From positions 1-64,000 of IMG/VR virus record IMGVR_UViG_3300036790_000049: a stretch of DNA of 64,000 bases; one strand, written 5' to 3'. Source of the DNA: a virus. Under the pieces are notes generated by a model. It worked only from the letters and a program-made list of their open reading frames with translations, did no database searches and was not told the DNA's origin. Position 1 is the stretch's first letter; the number at the start of each line of letters is the position of its first letter. Positions 6,528 through 14,644 of this stretch are shown in pieces. Position numbers and translations under genes: made by a program.

Positions 6528-6872
6528 CTAGCCGCCGTACCTGACCACTCCCAGCTTGGCCGTGAACGTCCCGCCCGACAGCGATGCGAGAACACCCTTG
6601 ATATACCGCACCGGTCCTGTGGTCGAGAACGAGATCTTGGTGGTTCCGGTCGCCACTAGCGCTGACCCCAGGGACGCATATCCTGAGTTGTCGTCCGAGC
6701 CGGTAAGCGTGAGTGAGAACGTCGGTGATCCCGTCGTTTCGATCTCGATCGACACGTCGTCTTCTGGCTTCCCGAGATCTACCACGACCGTGCCGTTAGC
6801 CGCAGCAGCGCTGAACATCGGATAGACACCAGTGTTGTTGACGAAATCCGGATCGGTTGGCGTGTTCGGCAT
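6528..6872 (-). CDS. Small beta-rich virion-type protein
   Basis: This 114-residue protein is almost entirely short beta strands rich in Thr, Ser and Gly (SPTFSLTLTGSDDNSG, TTKISFSTTGPVRYIKG) with no Cys, the composition of phage decoration or fibre domains. It lies directly after the endolysin gene and near three other proteins of similar size and character (8682, 9099, 9513). Capsid decoration is a plausible role, inferred only from composition and neighbours. Confidence 0.65.
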   Translation of the reverse strand: MPNTPTDPDFVNNTGVYPMFSAAAANGTVVVDLGKPEDDVSIEIETTGSPTFSLTLTGSDDNSGYASLGSALVATGTTKISFSTTGPVRYIKGVLASLSGGTFTAKLGVVRYGG

Positions 6873-6886
6873 GAGATCCCTTTCTG

Positions 6887-7843
6887 TCAGACCAGCGTGT
6901 AGCCGACCGCGACGTCCGCACCTTGCGCGTAACGCGAGATCGACAGAGCTTCCGCGTCTGTCGCGGTGAACTTGAGCGTGGTCACGACGGACGCGCCGAG
7001 CACGTACGACTCGGCGCCAGTCGCTTCCTTGCCGACGATCTGGTTCCAGCCGCCCGCAGCCGACCGGACGGCGATGCGCAGCGCGGGCGCGTTCGCTGCC
7101 GCGCCGCAGTCGTTGACGAACATCACCGACTTGTGCGAGCCTGGCGCGAAAGCGATCTCGGTCTGCACGTTCACGCCGTTGTTGAGTTGCCCCATCGTGT
7201 CCTCCTCGTCAGAAGTGGCAACTGGAGTCGCCACCGTAGTTGCGCCAGGGAATTTCCACTGGCCGTAATCGGCAGCGAGCGCCGAGTCGAGATCCCACTG
7301 CACTCCGAGCGTGGTTCCCGATGAAACGAACTGGTCCATCTCGGCACCGGCATCCCACCGGCCACCAGACCACGCTGCCGTCTGCCACTGGTACTTGCAG
7401 ACAGCCGCGACCTCTTCCACGGACGCGAGACCGCCGTACACTCCAGTTGCGCCTTTGCCGAGCACCTGCACCGCGCCAGCGATGTACGCCTTGACGGTGG
7501 CAAGCTGTGAACCAGTGGCGTCAAAGTCAACCGCGAAGTAGACCGGTGCGCCAGCGCCAGCAGGCGCATGCAGCCCACGGAGGTACGACCGTGCGTACGT
7601 CGCGTCGAGCACGCCTGCCGAGCCACCGGCCAGCGCTCGCTGAGCCGCGTCCTCGAACACGGTCACGATGCCGAGACCCACCTTGCGGTACGCGGCGATC
7701 TCAGCAGCCGTGATGTTCTTGGAGCCGTCGTGCGAGATGTACCGCACCACGAACCTGAACCCGGAAGCAGCGAGAGCTTTCGCTAGCGTGAGCGCATCCG
7801 GTCCAGACGGTCGCCACGCGAAGTCACATCCCTTGAGTGCCAT
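6887..7843 (-). CDS. Endolysin-like DUF1906 glycoside hydrolase
   Basis: This 318-residue protein begins MALKGCDFAWRPSGPDALTL and shows the DUF1906 (Rv2525c-like) TIM-barrel pattern: VVRYIS, IVTVFED, VYFAVDFDA, GVYGG, WQTAAWSGG and QWDLDSALAADYG. The acidic residues in FAVDFD and QWDLD fit the catalytic or substrate pocket of glycosidase-like barrels acting on peptidoglycan or arabinogalactan. After a TVATPVAT linker the last ~100 residues form a beta-rich domain, probably for cell-wall or virion binding. It lies far from the holin-like genes at 46-47 kb, which is unusual for a lysis module. Confidence 0.8.
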   Translation of the reverse strand: MALKGCDFAWRPSGPDALTLAKALAASGFRFVVRYISHDGSKNITAAEIAAYRKVGLGIVTVFEDAAQRALAGGSAGVLDATYARSYLRGLHAPAGAGAPVYFAVDFDATGSQLATVKAYIAGAVQVLGKGATGVYGGLASVEEVAAVCKYQWQTAAWSGGRWDAGAEMDQFVSSGTTLGVQWDLDSALAADYGQWKFPGATTVATPVATSDEEDTMGQLNNGVNVQTEIAFAPGSHKSVMFVNDCGAAANAPALRIAVRSAAGGWNQIVGKEATGAESYVLGASVVTTLKFTATDAEALSISRYAQGADVAVGYTLV

Positions 7844-7855
7844 AACCCTGTTTCC

Positions 7856-8314
7856 TCACTTTCCCTCAGTCATTCTCTCGGTGCCTGCCGATGCCGACAG
7901 AGCTACCCTTAGCCGCTCCTGGTGTTCACGGTGCTTCCGGAGAATGTGGCCCTTCTGCGGCTTTCCCTCCGGGTGATGATGGAAGCACGAGAGCGTTCCC
8001 TTGTCGTCTACGTGCACCCGGCCGATCCTCCAGCATCCTGGCTCGTGACAGTTGTGCCGCCGTGCAGTAACCGCAAGAACGCCTGCGACCCCACTCAGAC
8101 CCAGAAACGACCACGGCCATACCGACCCGAATCCGCTCCAGTATCCGTAGTACGGCCCGGTCCCCGAATTGCACGATCCTTCTACCGGGCAGGTTCCGGT
8201 ATGTATTGCGAGCCAATGCTGCCCTCCGAGATACCACCAGTAGGAAACCCCGAAACACAGAAGCGGGAATGCAGTAAACAGGATGCGCCATCGCCACTTA
8301 TTACGCCTAGTCAT
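7856..8314 (-). CDS. Membrane protein with a zinc-binding tail
   Basis: The chosen start is MTRRNKWRWR, a basic N-terminus before a span at about residues 12-30. A second span (WSFLGLSGVAGVLAVTA) follows an extracytoplasmic loop with two Cys. The C-terminal part holds CHEPGCW and LSCFHHHP, a Cys/His cluster typical of membrane proteins found near lysis genes in actinobacteriophages. The role is unknown; assisting lysis is possible given its position directly upstream of the endolysin. The zinc tail should face the cytoplasm. Confidence 0.7.
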   Translation of the reverse strand: MTRRNKWRWRILFTAFPLLCFGVSYWWYLGGQHWLAIHTGTCPVEGSCNSGTGPYYGYWSGFGSVWPWSFLGLSGVAGVLAVTARRHNCHEPGCWRIGRVHVDDKGTLSCFHHHPEGKPQKGHILRKHREHQERLRVALSASAGTERMTEGK

Positions 8315-8675
8315 CGGGGTAAGCATTCCTTTGCGAAGCCGGTACGTATCCAGAAGGGATTCCCGGGTGACCTTCCGGTTTCCGCTTCCGCTGCGCCGCC
8401 ATTCTACGCCGGATCTCGCCTTCGGCCGCGCCGCCCTCGCCCGAGCTTTTTACCTTGTGGTGACCATGACACAGAGACTGGAGATTCCATAGCTCGTCCG
8501 GTCCCCGACGGTCGCAATGGTCTACATCTCGCGCCTCTAGCCCGCAGTACCCGACGCCGGGCACCGGCCAGACACAACGGTGCCCGTCCAGTTCCAGGCG
8601 TTCCCTCCGCAGTTCCGGCCAGTTGGCAGGTAGCGGACGAACCCTCCAGGAACCCGGACGGGCACCGTAGCTCAC
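8307..8675 (-). CDS. HNH endonuclease
   Basis: The 122-residue product has the HNH pattern: CVWP with a second Cys at GYCGLEA, then VDHCDRRGPDELWNLQSLCHGHHKVKS (DH, N and H-x-x-H positions). Such nucleases cut DNA with a divalent metal and in tailed phages often assist packaging with the terminase, though they normally lie beside it and this one does not. The start is GTG and the stop overlaps the next gene by a few bases. It could also be a homing-type nuclease. Confidence 0.85.
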   Translation of the reverse strand: MSYGARPGSWRVRPLPANWPELRRERLELDGHRCVWPVPGVGYCGLEARDVDHCDRRGPDELWNLQSLCHGHHKVKSSGEGGAAEGEIRRRMAAQRKRKPEGHPGIPSGYVPASQRNAYPDD

Positions 8676-8681
8676 AGCGGT

Positions 8682-9041
8682 TTAGGCGTCGGCGTGGATC
8701 GCACCGCAGACCGTCACCGTCACGTGACCACCGGAAGCGCCGAGCGCTGACAGGATGTCCCCCGCGTTGAGCAGGAAACCTCCCTGCGGGCACACCTCCA
8801 GAACTCCGGTGGCCGGAACGTTGGTCGCGTTGCCGATCACCAGAGCCAGGGTCAGCGCGTTGGCGGCGGCAGCCGCAGCGGCGGCCTTTCGGATGTGCAC
8901 GGTGATCGCGCCGCCGGTTGCGTCACCGGCTAGCCGGATCGACGTGATCTTGGTCGGAACGGTTGGGGAGACCAGAGCCGTCTCAGAGGCGACAGGCGCG
9001 GACTGAGCCAGAACCTCCGACGCAATGTCACTGTTAGCCAT
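8682..9041 (-). CDS. Small beta-rich virion-type protein with poly-Ala
   Basis: The protein (119 residues) starts MANSDIASEVLAQS and contains a run of alanines in KAAAAAAAANAL, then Gly/Val-rich strands ending HVTVTVCGAIHADA. Its size and strand pattern match the two proteins immediately upstream. I suspect head or tail decoration. No enzymatic motif is visible. Confidence 0.65.
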   Translation of the reverse strand: MANSDIASEVLAQSAPVASETALVSPTVPTKITSIRLAGDATGGAITVHIRKAAAAAAAANALTLALVIGNATNVPATGVLEVCPQGGFLLNAGDILSALGASGGHVTVTVCGAIHADA

Positions 9042-9098
9042 GTATTTCCTTTCCAGAACGGTTATTACGAAACTGCATGCACTTGCGGATGTTCCGGG

Positions 9099-9455
9099 TC
9101 AGGAACCCATGAGGTAGTACGTCAGGCCGGAAGAGGCCGACGCGGTGACCTGGACCTCGTCGCCGGAAAGAAGCTCGATTTCCGGGTCGCGGTGGTCCAT
9201 CAGGAAACCGAGACCGCCAGCCGGAACCGAGAACAGCAGATCTCCGACCGTTTCCTCGCCGGTACCCGTCAGCGAGTTGGTGTTGGCCTTGCGGGTGACC
9301 TGCACCGAGCAGGTAATCGCAGCGCCAGACGAGTTGTACAGGATCACGCCAGTCAGGACGGTACCCACGTCCGACGCGGTGAACTCGGCCGCGGCCGAGC
9401 TTGGAGCGGTCCCGGTTGCCAGCAGTGCGCTGGTGCGATCGGTTCCGGAAGTCAT
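9099..9455 (-). CDS. Small beta-rich virion-type protein
   Basis: A 118-residue Ser/Thr/Ala-rich protein with strands such as VILYNSSGAAITCSVQVTRK and GDEVQVTASASSGLTYYLMGS, resembling receptor or decoration domains of actinobacteriophages. It forms a row of three similar genes. No known catalytic residues are visible. Confidence 0.65.
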   Translation of the reverse strand: MTSGTDRTSALLATGTAPSSAAAEFTASDVGTVLTGVILYNSSGAAITCSVQVTRKANTNSLTGTGEETVGDLLFSVPAGGLGFLMDHRDPEIELLSGDEVQVTASASSGLTYYLMGS

Positions 9456-9512
9456 TTTGCCTCTTCTCTTTGTGGTTAAACGAAAACGGCCGCAGCCGCC
9501 AGAGCTAGCGGC

Positions 9513-9851
9513 TTACGGCTCGAAGATCGTGCACTTGAGGGTGGTCGCGCTGGTCTTGAACGACGCCACCCTGCCGAACGTGGCCACGTCCCGGCGCCCT
9601 ATCCACTTGATCGCGGACGCTGCCAGAGAGAATGTCTCGCCGGTCACGGCGAGGTTCTCGGGGCCGACAGTCGTGTCCTCCGGGAAGAACTCGACCGTCG
9701 CGGTCGATCCGCCAGTGTTGTTGAACCGGAAGAACGTCACACCGGAGTTGGTGAACGAGTTTCCGTTGGTCGCGTCGGTAACGGCGTCGGTCGGGTCAGT
9801 GAGCGGGGTGTCGCTCAACTGGTTCGACGCCATAGGCGTCGGTGCAGTCAT
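9513..9851 (-). CDS. Small beta-rich virion-type protein
   Basis: The 112-residue product has repeated short strands (VTFFRFNNTGGSTATVEF, ALNLAVTGETFSLAAS-like pattern) and a conserved-looking RRDVATFGRVASF segment. ATG codons occur at residues 1 and 7 (MASNQLSDTP); either may be used. Together with its two downstream neighbours it looks like a capsid-decoration or fibre set. This is inference from composition. Confidence 0.65.
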   Translation of the reverse strand: MTAPTPMASNQLSDTPLTDPTDAVTDATNGNSFTNSGVTFFRFNNTGGSTATVEFFPEDTTVGPENLAVTGETFSLAASAIKWIGRRDVATFGRVASFKTSATTLKCTIFEP

Positions 9852-9908
9852 AGGCGTTTGCCTCCAGATTGAGGGGCAGATTCGCCCCGTGACGTTGCGC
9901 TCGCGATC

Positions 9909-10865
9909 CTACCGCACGTCGGCTGCGGTGACTACCTGCGCGAGGTAATCCCAATCTGCCTCTGGATGAACTGGACGCCCTTCCGCGTCCCGTTCCCACG
10001 GGTCTATTACTGCCCTCTCCCCGGCAAGTACGTCGTACATCTCCCTAGCCATCTCGTCTAGGGCAGAGTAGGTGCGATCCAAGCGCTCGTCACGCGCGAT
10101 GGCCACCGACGAATCCTCGCCTAGCAGGTCGTACAGCGCCATGAGATCCGTATCCGTGAAATACGTGTGATCGCCAGAACTGGCTTCCGCTTCAGCCTCC
10201 GCAGTGACCTCGTACGGGTCCGGGGTCTGCATGTCGATGAGATCCTCAGAGATCACCGGGTAAGTCAGCGACTTGCGCGCATGTTCCGCGTGATCGGCCA
10301 TTACCCTGGTCATTGTGTCTTCCAGAGAATGGTTTCCGTCCGTTCCGGCATATTCGGTGATCGCGGCGAATGTTCCAGTATCGGCACCGCCGTCATCTAT
10401 CTCGTCCGCGTACGCGTCGAACTCTTCGGTACCGTAACCTACTGGTACATCTATCACAGTCCCGAAGTTGTCCCGAACGCGATACGGCGGGATCGGTTGT
10501 AGCGCATCAGAGACTGGTTCGAGCGCCGTCTCCTCGGAACGTAGTGCTCGATGTGATCCATCGGCGGACGGCTGCGCCGGATCGCGACTATCGCTGACTC
10601 TTCTGCCCAGCGCGGCGATCCTGGCTTTAGCGCTCGCGCTCCCCGTGTCGCCGCGATGCCGTCCATGAACCCTCCCTAGCTCGTTCACTCCATTTTCCAG
10701 AACCGCGTCGAACCCTGCGGTTATTTCTGCCTCGCCCATTCCAGTAAAGGCTGTATCGCCCCACTTCTCGTTATGCCGCATCCTCCAGAATCCGTATACG
10801 GAGAGGACTGCTAGCGCCAGCAGCAGAACGCCGCCGATAACCATTAGCTTGCCTGCGAGGTCCAT
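9909..10865 (-). CDS. Membrane-anchored acidic protein
   Basis: The start chosen is MDLAGKLMVIGG, giving 318 residues. Residues about 4-26 form one transmembrane helix (LMVIGGVLLLALAVLSVYGFW) followed by a basic stop (RMRHNEK), so the long acidic remainder is predicted cytoplasmic. That part is rich in Asp and Glu with helices (DLMALYDLLGED, LDEMAREMYDVL). No family is recognised. It is the first gene after an AT-rich promoter region. Confidence 0.65.
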   Translation of the reverse strand: MDLAGKLMVIGGVLLLALAVLSVYGFWRMRHNEKWGDTAFTGMGEAEITAGFDAVLENGVNELGRVHGRHRGDTGSASAKARIAALGRRVSDSRDPAQPSADGSHRALRSEETALEPVSDALQPIPPYRVRDNFGTVIDVPVGYGTEEFDAYADEIDDGGADTGTFAAITEYAGTDGNHSLEDTMTRVMADHAEHARKSLTYPVISEDLIDMQTPDPYEVTAEAEAEASSGDHTYFTDTDLMALYDLLGEDSSVAIARDERLDRTYSALDEMAREMYDVLAGERAVIDPWERDAEGRPVHPEADWDYLAQVVTAADVR

Positions 10866-11092
10866 CAGTGCCCATCCCTTCAGTTTCTCGCTTACGTAAC
10901 CTAATCGTAACACGCCGACGACGTGACTACGTGAATACGGATAAACGCAAATTAGCGGCTCGGTACGTATAGCTCTTACGTAATCACCCCTTTTACTGGC
11001 ACATAAGACTGGTGTATTGTATGTGTATCTCGCACATACGTAATATATATAATGTATCCGTATTCACGTATTCAAATATATATATTCGCAGG
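10866..11092. promoter_or_regulatory. AT-rich intergenic control region
   Basis: The stretch between the primase-helicase stop and the next leftward gene is the most AT-rich part of the window. It carries a perfect 15-bp inverted repeat, TACGTGAATACGGAT at 10928-10942 and ATCCGTATTCACGTA at 11056-11070, and TACGTAA words near 10893, 10977 and 11037. Two leftward promoter-like pairs lie inside it. It could be an operator region or a replication origin. Confidence 0.6.
11046..11075 (-). promoter_or_regulatory. Leftward promoter candidate
   Basis: TTGAAT (11070-11075) is followed after 17-18 bases by TTATAT or TATATA (11046-11052) on the minus strand. The spacer is filled by one arm of the 15-bp inverted repeat, so a protein bound there would block RNA polymerase. 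A weaker TTACGT-N16-TACAAT lies at 11016-11043. Confidence 0.5.
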
Positions 11093-13651
11093 TCAGAGGC
11101 CATTTCCTGGTGAATACACATCTAGTTTTATGCCGTAACGCATCCGTATTGTCGTTCTGCCCGATTTTGTCGACTGGTCTGGACTATCAATAGATTTGGG
11201 CTTTGTGCTGGTCTCGGTGCGCTCGTTGACTTCACGTCCAAATACAACAGCGTTCTGCGGATCACCGTGCTTTCCAGCCTCATCCCACCAGTTACGATAC
11301 TCCCGGTATAGCTCTGCAACCTCAACCGAGAAGCCTTCCCCGAGTGTGCACATCTCCTGAATAAACTGGTCTACTGGCGACATTGAGTCGTGGATTTCGG
11401 CTGTTATATTGCGCACGTCGTACGGTGCACCCTCTAGTCCGAGCTTCGCGTATAGTTCCCACCCGTGCACGAGCCACGCGAGCACCGCACGGTAGTAATC
11501 GGGTGTGATCTTGCGCACGAGGTAGATATCGTCAGCCGCGCGTTCTATCTGCGTCACGAACGGAATTCCGGTGACACGGCGCTTTACCGCACGGTCAGCA
11601 TGCTTGATCTCGGGCCACTCATTGGTGCACAGCACGGGAGTAAATGCTGGTATGCGTTCTGCGTACTCATTGCTGCGCATCCCGCGCGCCTCAATACGTC
11701 CTCCCGACGTCATAGCCTTGATCACGTCGGCGTGCAGATTCCACTCGGAACTGCCCTCTTCGGCTACTATGAGCCGCCTAGGCATGGCCTTGAGGATGTC
11801 GGGGCGCGGCGCGTCATCGCGCTTGGTGCGGAACATCGAAAGCTGGAATGGCCCGGACAGTTCGGCACCAAGCGCATTCATGATGATGTTGGTAAACGTG
11901 GTCTTGCCGGTGGACGTCGGCCCGGTGATAAAGAACAGCATCCGGTCGGGATTTCCGCCGAGCATGCAGTATCCCATCACACGCTGGAGATATTCCCGGT
12001 TCTCGCGCTTCGGCATCACGTCCTCTAGAAAGATATCCCAGTTAACATTCGTAGCGTCCGGATCGTAGTCGTGCGGTACCGCCAGCCTGCACATATCGCT
12101 ACTGCGGTGCTCGCGGAACACTGCACCCCGGTCGCCCATCACGAGCGTGCCGTTCTTGAACGTCAGAACATCAGGATTGGCATCCATCTTCCCGATAGAC
12201 ACGGACATGCCCGTGATCTTGGCCGCGAGCCCGAGCGTTTCCCGGATCTTGGACGCGTTGAGCCCGTTCACCGCGAACGAGTGCATGGCCTGCTGTGCTT
12301 TTTCATCAGTAATGCAGTCTGCCGACTTATGGAACTCCGCCGCCAGTTGGCGAAGCGCCCGCAGTGCCGCATCCTCATCGGCCGACCAGACTCCCCGCTT
12401 AGCGTCCCAGTGTATCCACTGCTGCGTTTCCCGGACGTACAGCAGGCGTCCTTTGTTCAGCGCCGAGAACACGCGTGCGCGGGTATCATCAGCGCGATCT
12501 AGCTCATGCAGTGCTACGACGTACTCTGGACCCACCTTAAGTTTCGCCAGCACACCCTTTAGCCACGGTATCCGGTCGGCACCGCGCCCGGTAGTCGGGT
12601 CACACGTGCATGTGAGCAGGATTCCCCCGGATTTCCCCTCGGTAATCGAGAAGCTGGGGTTGTTGTCCTCGTGCGTGCCGAGCGGACACGAAATGTGCAC
12701 CTTCCCGGAAACGATCTCCGCCGTAGCGTCTGGCCGCACGGCCCTGACCGCCCGCACGAGCGCCGCCACCCTTGGTGAGACCCCTTCGGCACCCGTGGTG
12801 TCCGTCGCCTCCCACGCAGCGCGTGAGCGCGTTCCGGACCCTCCCACTCCCACTCCTGCCTCAGAGCCCGAACCCGGCACGACATCGGGAAACGCTGCGT
12901 CGGTGTCGGGAAGCTGGGACTTGAGATCCTCGTACTCGACTGTCTCACACTGGCGCAGAGAACCGCCTTGCGCGAACAGGTCGCTCAAGTCGTTGACCCC
13001 GAACCACGGGGAGTCTGCCTCGTCCTCGGTTTGCAGCCATTCACCGGGGAGAGCCCGGATGACGATCCTGGATACCCCTAGGTTCTCCAGTTCGTCATAC
13101 CGGGCAAGGACGTTGCGGATGCCGGTCAGATCCCGGTCGTAGTAGAGGCGGAACTCGCATTCTGCTCCTACCAGCAACAGTCGTTGACCTTCCGTCAGGG
13201 TTGAGGTGCGAGCCTCTCCCTGATGCACGGTGGTCGCGACGACATTGCCCCCGAGCTTGTCTGCATACCGCTGCGCGCAGTCTGCGTCCTTCTCCCCAGC
13301 GCACCAGAGTACGAGCCCGTGTGGATCACCTAGGACGGGCACGAGGTCTGGCATGTTCCACATGAGGTTGTCGGCAGCGGCGGGAATCTTGTGGCACCAC
13401 CCTCCAGCAGCTAGCTTAGACCCTTCATGCTCCGGACAGAATGGCGTTGTCCGGTCTTCCTTCGGCACCTTGTGGCGATATGCCCACCGGTTCTCCGCGA
13501 ACTTGGCGTGCACGAAAACCAGGTGGCCTTCTGCATCCGTCCACTTGTGTTCGCGCGGCTTGAACCCAGAACGTACGGAACCTCCGGAACTAACCGGAGA
13601 TTGCCCCCGATCGGTTGCGTGAGCCGAGCTTTCCGGTGTACTATCGTTCAC
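11093..13651 (-). CDS. Primase-helicase (toprim plus D5-type ATPase)
   Basis: This 852-residue protein primes and unwinds phage DNA. A zinc-like CPEH...WCHK sits near 72-87, toprim-like features CAGEKDAD (about 117-124) and LYYDRDLTG (about 169-177) follow, then a CHC2-like finger (SCPLGTHEDNNPSF near 321-334, with CTC at 348-350). A superfamily 3/D5 helicase with Walker A GPTSTGKT (about 577-584) and a late LIVAEEG acidic motif completes it. Having a CHC2-like finger after the toprim segment is unusual. The start is GTG after the leader AATCGGAGGTAGATAAC. The 9-bp repeat encodes an SSGGSVRSG linker near residue 21. Confidence 0.85.
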   Translation of the reverse strand: MNDSTPESSAHATDRGQSPVSSGGSVRSGFKPREHKWTDAEGHLVFVHAKFAENRWAYRHKVPKEDRTTPFCPEHEGSKLAAGGWCHKIPAAADNLMWNMPDLVPVLGDPHGLVLWCAGEKDADCAQRYADKLGGNVVATTVHQGEARTSTLTEGQRLLLVGAECEFRLYYDRDLTGIRNVLARYDELENLGVSRIVIRALPGEWLQTEDEADSPWFGVNDLSDLFAQGGSLRQCETVEYEDLKSQLPDTDAAFPDVVPGSGSEAGVGVGGSGTRSRAAWEATDTTGAEGVSPRVAALVRAVRAVRPDATAEIVSGKVHISCPLGTHEDNNPSFSITEGKSGGILLTCTCDPTTGRGADRIPWLKGVLAKLKVGPEYVVALHELDRADDTRARVFSALNKGRLLYVRETQQWIHWDAKRGVWSADEDAALRALRQLAAEFHKSADCITDEKAQQAMHSFAVNGLNASKIRETLGLAAKITGMSVSIGKMDANPDVLTFKNGTLVMGDRGAVFREHRSSDMCRLAVPHDYDPDATNVNWDIFLEDVMPKRENREYLQRVMGYCMLGGNPDRMLFFITGPTSTGKTTFTNIIMNALGAELSGPFQLSMFRTKRDDAPRPDILKAMPRRLIVAEEGSSEWNLHADVIKAMTSGGRIEARGMRSNEYAERIPAFTPVLCTNEWPEIKHADRAVKRRVTGIPFVTQIERAADDIYLVRKITPDYYRAVLAWLVHGWELYAKLGLEGAPYDVRNITAEIHDSMSPVDQFIQEMCTLGEGFSVEVAELYREYRNWWDEAGKHGDPQNAVVFGREVNERTETSTKPKSIDSPDQSTKSGRTTIRMRYGIKLDVYSPGNGL
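13568..13594 (-). repeat. 9-bp tandem repeat in the primase N-terminus
   Basis: AGAACGTAC, GGAACCTCC and GGAACTAAC (minus orientation of the family) are translated as SSGGSVRSG. Confidence 0.7.
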
Positions 13652-13679
13652 GTTATCTACCTCCGATTGATGACGCCGG

Positions 13680-13720
13680 AAGGCCCGCGATAAACTGGTT
13701 GCCCAGCCAGCGCGGGCCTT
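13680..13720 (-). terminator. Hairpin between resolvase and primase genes
   Basis: AAGGCCCGCG (13680-13689) pairs with CGCGGGCCTT (13711-13720) around a 21-base loop. It follows the resolvase stop and precedes the primase leader. Confidence 0.65.
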
Positions 13721-13753
13721 TCGTGTCTCTCGGCCTAATCCGTACTGTTTCCC

Positions 13754-14341
13754 TCATCGCGCGGGTTCGCCCCACGCGAGGTCTCGCATGCTTTCCTTCT
13801 CTGAGCATCTCCGCAGCAGGGTCACGGCGTGGCGGAGCGCATCCCTCGCGTGCTCCGAGCCGGGCACGTACAGTCCCCACCGGTCTAGTCTCTGATCTGT
13901 CACAATGCGCTTGGCGGTCGCTGGCTGCTGAAAAAACAACTGGTGCAGTCCCGAATCGGCATCCCACGCACGCAGGTCGGATTTGATCTTCTCAATCATG
14001 CGTACTGGGCTGAGCAGGGAAGCGTCCATAGAGAATTTGCGCAGCACGAATGACTCGACCACAACAGGTATTTTCCAGTGGGACGTATCCGCGAACGCAG
14101 CGACAAGGCCGGATATCGACGCGGCCTGAGCCTCTTCTGGACCGGTGAACTGCTCGTAGCGGTGCACCTTTATTCCCGCGTACGGATCGCCGTCGTACAT
14201 CGTCCCCCACGGCACAGAGACAACCACGAGCCCTGTCGTGCCGCCGGGGTCTACCCCGATGACGGGCAGGTCTATCGGGCTGTACGGTGGCAGTGCGAGC
14301 CGTGAGGCTGCCGTACCGCGTGTGCTGCCCCGCCTAGCCAC
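13754..14341 (-). CDS. RuvC-like Holliday-junction resolvase
   Basis: The 195-residue protein has the RNase H-fold acidic residues expected of RuvC: D31 in IGVDPGGTTGL, E96 in VVVESFVLR and the HARDALRHA motif with D167 at about 164-172. It should cleave branched DNA before packaging. A short basic tail (MARRGSTRGTAASR) precedes the fold. It overlaps the next gene's stop by eight bases, suggesting coupling. Confidence 0.85.
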   Translation of the reverse strand: MARRGSTRGTAASRLALPPYSPIDLPVIGVDPGGTTGLVVVSVPWGTMYDGDPYAGIKVHRYEQFTGPEEAQAASISGLVAAFADTSHWKIPVVVESFVLRKFSMDASLLSPVRMIEKIKSDLRAWDADSGLHQLFFQQPATAKRIVTDQRLDRWGLYVPGSEHARDALRHAVTLLRRCSEKESMRDLAWGEPAR

Positions 14342-14531
14342 AGTTGGCCGCGACAGAGCGCGCGATCAGGTCCACGTGCATGGCCATCGCGTAGAAGTAC
14401 ATCTTGATATAGAGAACCAGCCACGGCGCAAACCACAGCCGCATTATCCGTGCGATCGATTCCCACCCCGCGCCGATTGCGATAAGTGCAATCCTGAACT
14501 CTTGCAGTCCAATTCCCGTTCCCGTTCCCAT
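14334..14531 (-). CDS. Small membrane protein, 65 residues
   Basis: The start is the ATG after GGGGAGGCTGGTATTA, giving MGTGTGIGLQEF. Two hydrophobic stretches are visible (RIALIAIGAG and APWLVLYIKMYFYAMAM), so one or two membrane passes are likely. The frame continues upstream but would read through a terminator hairpin. No function is recognised. Confidence 0.55.
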   Translation of the reverse strand: MGTGTGIGLQEFRIALIAIGAGWESIARIMRLWFAPWLVLYIKMYFYAMAMHVDLIARSVAANCG

Positions 14532-14581
14532 TAATACCAGCCTCCCCTTTACGGATGCGGCGGATGAAGATGAAGATGACA

Positions 14582-14615
14582 GAGGACGCCCGCGTTGCAG
14601 GCCACGGGCGTCCTC
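14582..14615 (-). terminator. Intergenic terminator hairpin
   Basis: GAGGACGCCCG (14582-14592) pairs with CGGGCGTCCTC (14605-14615) around 12 bases. On the minus strand it is followed by TGTCATCTTCATCTTC. Confidence 0.7.
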
Positions 14616-14644
14616 GCCTTGCGATACTAGCACGTCAAGCGCGG

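Noticed and set aside
8591-8616. A 9-bp repeat in the HNH gene
   Set aside because: GTTCC words are spaced 9 then 12 bases, outside the strict phase of the family.
12147-13142. Long rightward frame opposite the primase gene
   Set aside because: Antisense shadow of a strongly supported gene with conserved motifs.
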